Of a stretch of DNA of 64,000 bases, positions 37,638 through 50,200 are shown piece after piece. How positions within the stretch are numbered: position 1 is the first letter of the stretch; each line of letters opens with the position of its first letter. The notes beneath the pieces are model-generated. The model was not told where the DNA came from. It was given only the letters and a program-made list of their open reading frames with translations, and made no database searches. Source of the DNA: Nilaparvata lugens (taxonomy: Eukaryota; Arthropoda; Insecta; Hemiptera; Delphacidae); the NCBI RefSeq assembly GCF_014356525.2, contig NC_052511.1, positions 27,336,097 through 27,400,096 on the forward strand, written 5' to 3'. The position numbers were made by a program, and so were the translations under genes.

Positions 37638-38224
37638 GGCTGTTCGGTGGTACACCTTTTTATTATTTAAATTGGATATTATTTTTCAATATAATTGTTA
37701 AGATCATTATAAGAGTGAGAAAAGTGGCAACTGAAATTTTTAAGTGGTCTAATAAGCGTTAAGTTATGGGTTGTTGAAGTGCTAACTTTCCAGATTCCGT
37801 TTTCTTTCCAGATCGTAAACGGTTTCGACTATATTATTAGAACTTCTCTTAAAAATTCAAAAAATGTATCTTTCCAAACTAAAACATTATATTCTCCATA
37901 TCGTTCATAAACAAAAAAGTAACATTTTTTGTAAATTCGATACCGTAACTTGTTTATTTTGGCATTTATCGCGAAAAAACGCATATTAGAACAAAGCCAA
38001 TGATATACTGAATGTATTAAAAAAAACTCCAATGGAAAATTCGAAACCGTTTATGATCTGGAAAGAAAACTGTGTTTAGCACTTCTTCAACAACCCATAA
38101 CTCGCTTATTAGACCACTTAAAAATTTCAGTTGCCACTTTTTTTCACTCTTATAATGATCTTAACAATTATATTGAAAAAGAATATCCAATTTAATTAAA
38201 AATAAAAAGGTGTACTGAACAGCC
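37638..38224. mobile_element. Foldback MITE (GGCTGTTCGGTGG family) in the intron before exon 5
   Basis: Arms of about 200 bp: GGCTGTTCGGTGGTACACCT, AAGATCATTATAAGAGTGAG, CCAGATCGTAAACGGTTTCG on the left, all returning inverted on the right. TTAA precedes the left end (37,634) and TTTTAA follows the right end, compatible with a TTAA target site. Confidence 0.75.
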
Positions 38225-38295
38225 TTTTAAAACCTTTATGAATGGAATTGTGCATAAACTAGTCTAGCCAGTCTAGAGATCAATTCAAATGCAAT

Positions 38296-38510
38296 AATTT
38301 ATTATTCATTTATTGAATAGTAATAATAATTTATTACAATGTTCACTGCTATCAAAAATTGATGGTTCATTTTAAATAAATGAATAAAATGCATTATATT
38401 GTTTTCTGTTGAGTTTATTATTTATTTATTGAATAGTAATGATAATATGATTACAATGTTCACTGCTATCAAATATTGATGACTCGTTTTAAATAAATGA
38501 ATTTTATTCT
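38296..38510. repeat. 116-bp tandem duplication before exon 5
   Basis: TATTGAATAGTAAT and TACAATGTTCACTGCTATCA recur with period 116; copies are moderately diverged. Confidence 0.75.
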
Positions 38511-38946
38511 TTCTAGAAAGTATTCTTTCTAGTCAAGAATTTTATAAAAGCTACTTTACTTTTTATTTTGTGTGTAATGAATTAGTGAATCAGGATGCTT
38601 CTATCCACATGAAAATTACATGGAAAGCCTGATCATTGTGTATATCTACAGTTGAACGGATTCCATTTTATAATTTATTGTATTTTCAGTAAACACATTA
38701 TATTGAATACAATAAATGTATTGAATACAATAAATTTGCATAAACACATTGTATTATATTGAATTTTTATTTTAAACAAATGACAGAAACCCTATTTTAT
38801 TATCCAGTGCAGAAACTACATACACTGATTGCATTTATTCAGATACTATGATTGTATTTTTTTAACTTTCATGAAGCAGTTTCAATATTTGACTGTATTT
38901 GGATATTTTGAATGGTTCGTACTTAATTTTTGAATTGCTTTCGCAG

Positions 38947-39076
38947 GATGGTGGACGTAGGCGGTCAGAGGTCGGAAAGAAGGAAATGGATCCACTGTTT
39001 CGAAAACGTCACTTCTATTATATTTCTAGTGGCTCTGAGTGAATATGACCAGATCCTCTTCGAATCTGAAAATGAG
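38947..39076 (+). CDS. Galphaq: Galphaq exon 5: switch II (DVGGQ)
   Basis: Encodes the last base of Arg 196 and residues 197-239: [48 protein letters not shown] is the G3 motif; Gln 203 is the GTPase catalytic glutamine, present and unaltered. RSERRKW is switch II, which contacts G beta-gamma in the GDP state and the effector in the GTP state. The sequence is nearly identical to other animal Gq proteins. The acceptor is gaattgctttcgcag and the donor gtgagc is strong. Constitutive exon; a Helitron (39.3-40.1 kb) lies in the intron just after it. Confidence 0.97.
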
Positions 39077-39298
39077 GTGAGCAAGCACAAGAAGAATTCT
39101 TTCTATTACCACCTAAATTCGTATTTCATCCGCTGGAATAGAGTACTAGAAATTTTTCCGTTTTTTACTTGAAATTTTCCCCTATGAGGCTAAAAGTTCC
39201 GTGTATCTATTGTCATGAATTCTCAATGTGACTATACTTATCCCATTTAATAACATGGGAAAATTCCGGTAACACACCTATAGAACAGTGCTAATAAT

Positions 39299-40120
39299 CT
39301 ATCTATATAAATAAAAATCGAGCCTCAAATTTCAACATTCAATAACTTTTTCATGTGTGCACCGAATTTGATGATTTTTTTTTAGTTTTGTTCGTTATGT
39401 TCAGGACCAGGTTTGTGGCCCATCAAATTTATAATCTGACTTCAAGACTCTTTCCTACGGTCCTTCAAAGTTTGCATGTAATTCTTATGAGAGAAAATTT
39501 GTGAGCTGGCCACACACATAAATAAAAATCAACTTTTATAATCATTGCGTCATCCAACAGCCGCCGTTGGATCTGTTTTTCAATTTTTTTCTACTGATTG
39601 ACAGAATTTTAATTCTTGATAATGCCGCGGTTTGAACGACGTCCAAACTTAGGTCGTAGAACTCAAAATGCTGTAAATTTAGAATATGCACGGAAAAATC
39701 AGCAGCAATGAGATGTACCATTCAATTCCCAGCAAGCCTCATTCAACTATAATTAAAAAATACAAACTGCTGCACAACTAACTAAGCACATAGGAAGTCC
39801 ATATTCAGATATAAATGTAAATACTTATTGTTGGATAATTTTCATATAAATATAGTGCATCAGATTAATCTAAGGCTAAGCACACCTGAGAAGGCGCGGC
39901 TTGATGATACAAAGTCTTGATCTTATGGAGATTGCCTTATCGCACTATTCCACGCCATGCCCGATTCAGTGTGTGTGTGAGTTCTTCCATTCAAACCAAT
40001 AAGTAAGAAGCGTCTGGATGCAAAATGCCGCATCGCGCCTCCTCAGGTTTGCATCCAGCTAAAGTTTGTCATGAGATGCATTAACTATTTGGCGGTACGA
40101 AGTTCGCCGGACCAGCTAGT
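39299..40120 (+). mobile_element. Non-autonomous Helitron with a relic Rep/helicase start, intron 5
   Basis: Starts TCTATCTATATAAATAAAAA and ends with a short GGCG..CGCC hairpin followed by CTAG|T (TTTGGCGGTACGAAGTTCGC, CGGACCAGCTAGT), the structure of insect Helitron termini with no target duplication. At 39,620 the frame MPRFERRPNLGRRTQNAVNL resembles the N-terminus of Helitron-encoded proteins, then stops. It shares internal text (CTAAGCACATAGGAAGTCC) with the element at 56.19 kb. Confidence 0.75.
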
Positions 40121-41970
<1,850 letters not shown>

Positions 41971-42319
41971 TGATTTGATTAAAAGTTCTAATTTTTCCAA
42001 ATTTATCATAAAGCAGGAATGGAAAAGCGCAAATTAATTTTTTTTTTGTTACAATACCATAATAGTAATAATGAAATATGAACAATATTAATTACAATAT
42101 TACCAACTATAGTGTGATCTTCTGTTAATCTTCTATTTGTCATTGTCTCACTATTGTAATTATTTTTTGAGCTAGTTTTAACTTGAAACAAACACATGTT
42201 ATACATACAAAAGTTGTCACCTTCTGACAATTTCATCACCTCATTCGTTTTAAACTGATAAGTAGTCAATAATCCAATGTAGTCTCAATATTCTTACAAC
42301 AGTATTTCCATGTGTTTCA

Positions 42320-42903
42320 AGTCTGTGGAGAAGGCTAAAAAACGTTTGTACTGGTGATATTTTTCAAAGTTTTTTGATTTGTATACTAGCAAGCTAACAA
42401 AATAAAAAAATCTCAGGTTAACATTTTTTCCGATCATTACTTTTTGAGATATGAGCGCATATAGTTGGAATTTTTGGGGCAGATCATTTCAGATTCGGTA
42501 AGAGATAAATCCATGAAATATTGAGGATAAAGTCTTCATGATATTGTTGATTGAATAAAACAAAATTTTTCAGAAAACATCATTTTTTGATAAAGTTATT
42601 CAATTTACCAAAAATAACTCAACTAAAAGCTATTTTCAGTAAATTGATATTTTTAGGAAATTTTTGTTTTATTTAATCAACAATACCATGAAGAATTATT
42701 TATCCATAGAGTTTCATGAATTTATCTCTTACCAAATTCTAAATGATCTGTCCCAAAAATTTAAACTTTATGCGCTCATATCTCAAAAAGTAATGATCGA
42801 ATAAAAAATGTTTTCCTGAGAAAACTTGATAGTATACAAATCAAAAAACTTGAGAAATATCACCAGAAGAAAGTTTTTCAGCCTTTGCATAGCCTTAACT
42901 TTC
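42320..42903. mobile_element. Second copy of the TTAA foldback family in Galphaq intron 6
   Basis: Same arms as 28.06-28.71 kb (GATCATTACTTTTTGAGATA, TCGGTAAGAGATAAATCCAT, GTTGATTGAATAAAACAAAA and reverse complements). The right end GCCTTTGCATAGCCTTAA is intact in form; the left end is mutated (GTCTGTGGAGAAGGCT). It lies between exons 6 and 7A. Confidence 0.7.
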
Positions 42904-43257
42904 TTGATATAGTAGGATCCAGTATATCTACTATGCAATGCTTTGAAACGCGCCAGAAGTTACTATAAATTACCATTGTGTGTGTGAAAGTGGATAGGGT
43001 GCAGAAGAATGCTAATGAAATGTTGCGTGTAAGGGGATGGAAGAGAGCGGCGTTAGACAGAGAGGGATGGCGGCGTAGTTTGGTTGAGGCCAGAGCCCGA
43101 TTTGGGATGTAGCGCCATTGGAGAGAGAAAGAGAGTGTGTGTGAGGGTTCGATACTACATTCAATAAATATCGTACTTTTATTCACATGACCCGTATCTC
43201 CACAGATAGACCTAGATTATTTATAATAGTTTTGATAATATTTTTTGTTTAAACAAG

Positions 43258-43365
43258 GCGCCAAACAAGATCATATCGGTGCTCGAGAGTTCATTTGCAA
43301 AATCTATTTGTCTACAAATCCGGATCCAGACCGACAGTGCTATTCGCATTTCACTACTGCCACAG
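43258..43365 (+). CDS. Galphaq: Galphaq alternative exon 7A (photoreceptor type), TTAT variant of the G5 loop
   Basis: Encodes residues 291-326: [36 protein letters not shown]. The G5 loop, normally TCAT, reads TTAT here, so the Cys next to the guanine base is a Thr. Only 18 of 36 residues are identical to exon 7B, a stronger divergence than for the exon 4 pair. The K-Q-D-H and [11 protein letters not shown] text resembles what I recall of the fly visual isoform. The acceptor ends AAG after a poor tract (gtttaaacaag) and the donor gttgtt at 43,366 is very weak, so this exon probably needs tissue-specific splicing help. Same length (108 nt) and phase as exon 7B. Confidence 0.93.
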
Positions 43366-44910
43366 GTTGTTTCGCTCATTTTTGGCCAAAGTTCCTTTTT
43401 CCTCTATTGGGTTCCAGTGTGATCGTAGCTTTCCAGTACTACTAAACACAGCACAGCACAAATTTCAATCTATATTGATCTCTGATTAGCCTACTCATCA
43501 CATTCCCTATGAGATTAGACTTCTTTATTTTTGCATATTACATTATAATATGTATACTTACACCTAGTATGTGTTTTTGAAGTACCGTAATTTTGATTTT
43601 TAAAAACCCATTCATAATAGAAAATATATCCATAAATACATATAAAACAGTTCAGCTTACACCCAGTACGTTTTCTTGTGATAATCATGAATTTGTTTTT
43701 TTTCAAATAGTTGAAGAAGTAAATTGGCAAACTCCTCGTGTGGTATTCGTGAAAGTATGGTTTAATGTTAAGGTACTAGGTACATGCTTTGTAAAAATTG
43801 CCTTTTAAAATTATTTCCTTGTTATTTATTTGAAATAATTTCATTTGTTACTAGCTTACTATTTACTGTGAATTATTTATCGTTTTTAGTGGTGTATTAT
43901 AAGTGCTCTAGAGAAATGTTTATGATTATCGTTTCTAATTGAGTTTTTTGTTGTCTCAAGCGAACTGAAAAATGTTGTCATAAATCTTTTCTAAATTTCT
44001 TTGATAGGGTTTTCTACAATCCTTATTGATTACATTTCCTCATTCCATTTGCTTCTTAATGATAATATAAATCAAATATTATTGTGTAGTTTATCGAACT
44101 GATTGAAGTTGAGGGAAAACTTAGTGAAGAGTGTATCTAATTATCGCCAAATTACATTCGATGTTTCCCGAAAAGCAATTAATAAAATTTTCTATCAATT
44201 AATCTTTATTTCAAATAGTAGATTATTCAATGATCAATTTGTTGAATCATAATATGTATTTTCCTATTTTTCGATTTATTCCCGTTAATGTTGAGGAGTT
44301 TCATAAAGGATGAAGCTTGAATGATTCTTCTAATTTATCTCAACTGCTAATCTCAACAACATGGTTCTTGAAGCACTGTTAGAGGATAAAAAATATAAAA
44401 TTATTATTATTCTTAATTTTTTTCCCTTCGATAAAGTTTGTAGAGTGAATATTGATGTTGTGGAACTTTTCCATAATTGAAGAGACTTGAGATATTGTCA
44501 AAATATCTTTCTTAAAATAAAGTGGATTTTTGACGATATCTCGAGTTTCTTCAATCATTTTTCCCTTGAATTTGTTGGAATTATCTGTGCATTGTATATT
44601 AGTCGGGTTGCAGTACCTATCTTTGCTATCAAATATCACACGTTCATACTTCTGGCCTTTCGAGTAATAAATTATTATTATTTGTCTACATGTTTTCCCC
44701 CATCAATGACATTTCAGTTCAACCTACGCAATTTGTTTATAGTGATTATTTTTTGAAATGTAGATTGTGTGAGTAGTAAATATCTTTTGAATGATTGATT
44801 ATGTGCTAAATTTGTTCAACATTATTCTCTATTTTTGAATAGACTAATCACTTTATTTTAGATTATTGTTGATTTTGTGCTAAATTTGTTTGCAATTGTT
44901 TTCATGACAG

Positions 44911-45018
44911 GGCCTCAGCGTGATGCTATCACAGCTAGAGAGTTCATTCTACGAATGTTTGTTGACCTAAATCCTGATAGCGAAAAGATAATCTATTCAC
45001 ATTTCACATGTGCCACAG
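44911..45018 (+). CDS. Galphaq: Galphaq alternative exon 7B (widespread type), canonical TCAT loop
   Basis: Encodes residues 291-326: [36 protein letters not shown]. This is the canonical Gq sequence shared with vertebrates and the broadly expressed fly isoform; TCAT (323-326) is the G5 motif contacting guanine. The acceptor is ttgttttcatgacag. The donor gtattt at 45,019 is weak, but three TGCATG motifs lie in the first 185 nt of the downstream intron (45,043, 45,094, 45,198), a position where Rbfox proteins usually promote inclusion. Length and phase match exon 7A; splicing both would duplicate helix alpha-G/alpha-4 and is not expected. Confidence 0.95.
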
Positions 45019-45042
45019 GTATTTTATTTAAAAAATATTCTG

Positions 45043-45203
45043 TGCATGCCGGTGACAGTTAACCTTTGGAATGTCCGTTTTCAATTACTCTATTGCATGC
45101 TTTGTTTAATCAACAAAAGTAAAGTTTTGCACAGGAGTTGATTGGGGGAGGGGGCACATTGGGGCATTGGTGTGTTCAGGCTTTATCCAAACTAAATTGC
45201 ATG
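45043..45203 (+). promoter_or_regulatory. Cluster of three UGCAUG motifs downstream of exon 7B
   Basis: TGCATG at 45,043-45,048, 45,094-45,099 and 45,198-45,203, that is 25 to 180 nt after the exon 7B donor. Downstream UGCAUG typically enhances inclusion of the preceding exon through Rbfox proteins. At this base composition one site is expected about every 6 kb, so three in 160 nt is notable. Confidence 0.4.
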
Positions 45204-46197
45204 TGCTTCTTCAATTTTTATATTATTTTTAAGAAAGTTGGTAATAAAGTCCAGTAATAAAATTATAATTCTCTATACTCAGTAGGCCACCCTTATCTCG
45301 ATGAAAGTATAGAAACAAAACTAAAAATAATGTTTTCTCATAGTTGAATTCAACTTGAAAGATTCTAAAGCTCCAAATATCTAGACTCTTTCTTCCAATA
45401 TTGTTGCTTTCCCTCACAAAAAATTAGTCTAAATATCTATCTCTTATAATACAATAGTAATAATTCAAATTACTCTCATTTTTTATACATTGGAACGAGT
45501 GAATTGGTCATGAATTTCCACTTTGAGAATTTTTTACAAGAGGAAGTTGAAGAATAGTTTATTGCCACTAACAGTATTACAAATGTCTATGTAAAACAGT
45601 TAACGGTGTGATTTTTCCTCTTGAGAAGACCATATAGATAAAATTTCCATTGCTGACTAGACATTAATTTCAAATCTAACATTATTGTTGAATCTAATAT
45701 TACTCCAAGGGCCTTTTGCACAGTGAAAGCTTGAACCGAATTTAATCAGCTGGTGACCTGTACTCAAAATGCACAAAATTATCAACGTGCATGCGTCAAA
45801 ATTACTAACTATACAACATTATTACGAACGAGACTGATATGGATTTAATCCAGTTTAAAATGAAATTAAGTTTATACTGGCACTTTGCAAACCATTAGAA
45901 TTAAAAATGACCACATAATTTTTATTCCATAACACTTTAGTGCTCCAATTTATATAACTCACGATAGTACATTTTTTGTAAATTCTAAACACTGCATTGG
46001 TTACCCAGTTGATCAGAGTGAATCAATAAATAACTGAGGTTTGATAAATACTTTTAAAATAAATTAGGTCTATATAATTCCTATATTTTTATCTCAACCT
46101 TGCATTACTTCTTAATGCTGTATGTTTGTTGGGTGTATCCTTTAATTTGAATGTTTTTTTCAATTAATAATTTTGTGTTTTGTTCTATTTTCTGTGT

Positions 46198-46210
46198 TGC
46201 ATGCTGCATG
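46198..46210 (+). promoter_or_regulatory. Tandem UGCAUG motifs before exon 8
   Basis: TGCATG at 46,198-46,203 and 46,205-46,210, ending 11 nt before the exon 8 acceptor. The arrangement (two motifs with a one-base gap, hugging the 3' splice site) is the same as before exon 4B, although the flanking sequences are otherwise different. Confidence 0.42.
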
Positions 46211-46221
46211 ATAATCTACAG

Positions 46222-46304
46222 ATACGGAAAACATAAAACTTGTGTTCTGTGCTGTCAAAGATACAATTATGCAGAACGCCCTCAAAGAATTCGGAATGAA
46301 TTGA
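46222..46304 (+). CDS. Galphaq: Galphaq exon 8: C-terminal receptor-coupling helix, ends EFGMN
   Basis: Completes Asp 327, then TENIKLVFCAVKDTIMQNAL, KEFGMN and a TGA stop at 46,302-46,304. DTENIKLVFCAVKDTIMQNALKEF is as in the visual-type fly isoform. The final residues, GMN, depart from the NLG I recall for that isoform and from the NLV of most Gq proteins. This alpha-5 helix inserts into the activated receptor, and its last five residues largely set receptor selectivity, so the change may matter. Two TGCATG motifs (46,198 and 46,205) lie directly before the acceptor ataatctacag. Both exon 7 versions join it in frame. No second C-terminal exon of the EYNLV type was found up to 54 kb. Confidence 0.93.
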
Positions 46305-46635
46305 TTTTATACGAATATTTCATTCAACTCTGTAACCTTTATCCAATATTAGTCAATTTTAATGTGTTATCTGATTCATGAAATGAATCTGAGTATCTTA
46401 GAAAAATATTTGAAATCTGTTTTTATGATCTGCAGAAAGGTAAAAATGCCCCAAGTATTATTTCAAATTTATTTATTCAAATGACTCTTATCTGCAGATT
46501 GATCCTTTTGGATGTTCTGCCTTGCCGTATTCCCCAATGTCATTTCCTATTTACATCCAAGTTATAGGTTAGATATTGGGTTATAGTTCAGATGATCACC
46601 AAGCACTCATACTTTGTAAAAACTCTGTTAGAAAA

Positions 46636-46641
46636 AATAAA
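46636..46641 (+). terminator. Candidate poly(A) signal of Galphaq (AATAAA)
   Basis: First AATAAA after the stop, 332 nt downstream. Further AATAAA sites occur at 47,518 and 48,704, so the true 3' end cannot be chosen from sequence alone. Confidence 0.3.
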
Positions 46642-47207
46642 AAGATTGAATTAGGATGTTGGAAAACTATGGAATGTTTATAAACGTATTAATGTAATGT
46701 GAATTTTTCAAAAATAACTCAATTCTCCCTCCTCTTCAAACAATAATTTGATTCTAGCATTCTTAAATATATATTAATGACCTTCATTCTCAGACATTCC
46801 TTCCAGTTTTAATCAAAATCTTTCTAATTATTATATACATATTTGCTCTAAAATTACTGTATCACATTTGAATGATTTTACCATTTGAAGAATATCATGC
46901 ATAAAATGAATATGAAAAGTAATCTTGTTTCAAAGATTATTCATGCCAGTAGTAAATTCTCCTCAATTCTGATAACCAATCCCCATCCATTTAATTTATA
47001 AAATTGTCGTCTGTCTTCAAAATAAGCCAAGTCAACTATATATATATATATTATGATACAATTATCCAATAAAAAATATATGGTTTCAATGTAGTCTAAT
47101 TATCCTATAAACTGAATTATGTTTATTTTACGTTTTACTAAGAAATGATACTGTTCCCTATTAAAGTTAATGAATTAAATAGATGTTTATTCTACAAAAA
47201 ATGTGTG

Positions 47208-47264
47208 ATAGACTATATTTGTTACATTCATTTACTTAGACTATATTTGTTGCATTCATTTACT
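47208..47264. repeat. 28-bp tandem duplication in the presumed 3' UTR
   Basis: AGACTATATTTGTTACATTC ATTTACTT occurs twice with one substitution. Confidence 0.85.
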
Positions 47265-50200
47265 TTAAATGAATTTCACATTTTATCTGACAAAGAGAAT
47301 GCTAATTGTTACCAAAAATTCTGCATTCGATCACAATAATCTGTGTTAATTTGTAAAGTGTGTAAAAATGGATATAACTGGACGAATTATTGCTTAATAT
47401 TGTATTAATGCATGTTGAATTATCAACAAAAATGCTTTGTCCATGTTTTTCGACTAATATTGTAAATGTAATGGTTCTTGAGTCATGCTATCATACCAGG
47501 CTTTTTTGCAATGATATAATAAAGATATATAAAAGCAAGGCTTATGTTAGAAGTGAAAAATTAGATCTGTCCCCTTGACTTGATCTGGGAAACCCTAGTT
47601 GAAAGGTGTCCTCAAAAATCAAAACAAACTTAAATAATATCATTCGAGTCCCGGCATACTTCTATTAATTTTCGTCGCCGCAAATAACTTTAGTTGCTTC
47701 AGTTTGCCAACCACATCTCGAACTAACTTCAGTAGAAACTCCGAAATCAAATCATCTTGCTTTAACGGACTTTAGGTTTACGCACATACATTTTGTTTCA
47801 CATAACTAATTCCACAAAATGCCTGGCTGTTTTTGTCTTCATTGCTTGCTTACCTGCATTTTTGCATGTTTGATGTTATTACTTTTATCAATAAGAGGTA
47901 AGTTAGTAAAACATATTATTATAAATTTGTAGCGTTGAACTTATATCCCATCAATTTATTTGTATTAAAAAATCGAAGTATTCCAACAGCATACGTTGAA
48001 ATTCGATCTTGGATTACCTCAGTTCTTGTATTGAGAACTGTGTTGAAATTTGATTTAAAAAAAAACAATATAAGTATAATAAACGACGATGACAATCATT
48101 CACTGCTTGATGGTTGCTGTTATTAGGTGATAAAAAATAATGATGAAACATGAATCGATTCAATTTTCATGAGAAAATACAGAGTGGTGCAGTGAAACCA
48201 GACATTTTTAAATAATGTAATTTCCATGAAACGTTCATAAAACTACTAGATTACTAATGAAATGGCATACATTCATCATTCAATTCCTGTTTCTACAGTC
48301 AAAATGTTTAAACGTACTTATTTACTTTTTAAAATTACTTCAAAGATGCCCTCATTTGGCGTTCAAAGCCTGTTATGAAAACTCTATTATGTAGCAAATT
48401 TTGCGGAATGACAGTAATCTCGTTTTAAATGTTTTCCTTCAGTTATGTATTGTTGTAGAAACTTGTACGGTGCACCTTGCGTCTAAGGAATCCCCCAAAA
48501 GATTCAGCATTTATGACTTTGAATGCAGTAATACAGGTTTTATAGATTCTTTAATCGCTATTGCGCGTACCCCACTGGTCCAATGGTCATTATTACTTTA
48601 TGGCATTGCGTTCACATGAAAATTAAAATTGTGCAACGACTACAGCGCTGTGAAGAACCTGTAACCTGCACCATCCTGTTTGAAAACATGAATTTCTATC
48701 AAGAATAAATATTCTATTTATTTTTCATCCAAGTAGTTGTAATTTTGTAGTATGGTTTATAGAATTTATCCTTTCAGTTCAGGCGATAAACGATTACTAC
48801 TTATTAGGTAATGGTATGTCATAAATGTTATTTTTGGTCTAAGTTAGTAGTCTAAGTTAGCTACTAACGTTGCTTTTTGGTAGCCTCATATCCTACTCTC
48901 TATATATATTTACATATTATATTTTAAATAATGGTGTGTACTGTGAGATTCCCAAAATATTTTTATAATAGTAGCTTGTATTTATCATGTGTTGTTTTTG
49001 TTGTTTTTTATGAGTGAGTTGTTTTGAGACAAGTCATAGAGAATAATGAATAATTTGAGCTTTATGTAACGTCTTTGATCTTCTCGCTGGATCAATTATT
49101 CAGTTTTGTTATACTTCATTGTTATTATATTTGTATATCACATTGGAAGGCTAGATGTATGATGAAAATATTTCTGCTAGTATTTATATTTGGGTAGGTC
49201 ATTGTCTTCCAGAAACACAATTGCTGGCTTGCGTGGCATGGCAATCGGCTAAATCACCAGTAAACATGTCACCAATCGCATCTCTTCAGTCAAAATAACA
49301 AACATTCATTATTCCTTCATAACTGAATTTTAAGAAAGATATTTAAATATGTAGTGTAGAACGTTTATCGTAAAACTACAAATCCGTTGAATATTTCTAT
49401 TTCAACATACTTGAGCTCTAATCGGTTTCATTTTTTTTAACTTTTATTGTGAAGTGTGTTTTTTACGATTTTTTCAAAATTATAAAAAACTCACCTGAAA
49501 TCTTAGCATTTACAGATTTCATTTGTCTTTCCTATTGTTTCTATGAATCTTTGAACGATTTCAATTAATTCTATGAATCTTAACGATTCCAATTAATTTA
49601 ACACAGCTATTCTTACTTAAGTACTGTTTCTAAAGAAATATGTAACAATAACTTCAAAACATGAAAATCTGAACGTAACTTACCAATTGAAAAAACATTT
49701 GTGTTTTCAATTGAGTTTTCTATAGAACTTGACTGTATTTCATCAATGGCGAAAAAATTCTATTTAGAAACAGTTTTTATTAAGATATGGTGCTAGGAGA
49801 ATCATTTGAGTGTAGTTAAAGCTTTGAAATATTTCTTCTCGTCTGTTTTTGTTTTTTCAAACGATTGCATTCAATATCACCTATATTCTCTCCGAAGTTC
49901 AGATTCTCTTGCAAGAATAGTTTGTGTTGAAATTAATAGCAAAATTATGATTTTTTGAACTGAGTTGTTTTTGAACTGAAATCTCATCAATATAATTATC
50001 TAGACGTACTTTTCCATGTGTAGAGGTGTGTTACTCTCTCGTCTAAACTGAACACTATTATTTTCAATGTTAGAAACACCATTATTTTTGTATCAATATT
50101 AATTGCATGTTTGTGATAATTGTTTTAATGAGTACTGGATAAGTATCGTAAGACACCACGAAACAGTCAGCCATGTTAGTTACCTACACGAATAAAGTTC

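Larger units (their letters stand above)
36389..38946 (+). other. Galphaq intron between exons 4B and 5
   Basis: Starts with the second copy of the direct repeat, then the GGGTACT foldback (37.4 kb), the 587-bp foldback MITE (37.64 kb) and the 116-bp tandem duplication. Confidence 0.8.

Noticed and set aside
48401..48619. 72-codon + frame as a possible alternative Galphaq end
   Set aside because: The sequence bears no similarity to a Gq alpha-5 helix and has no acceptor in the right phase.
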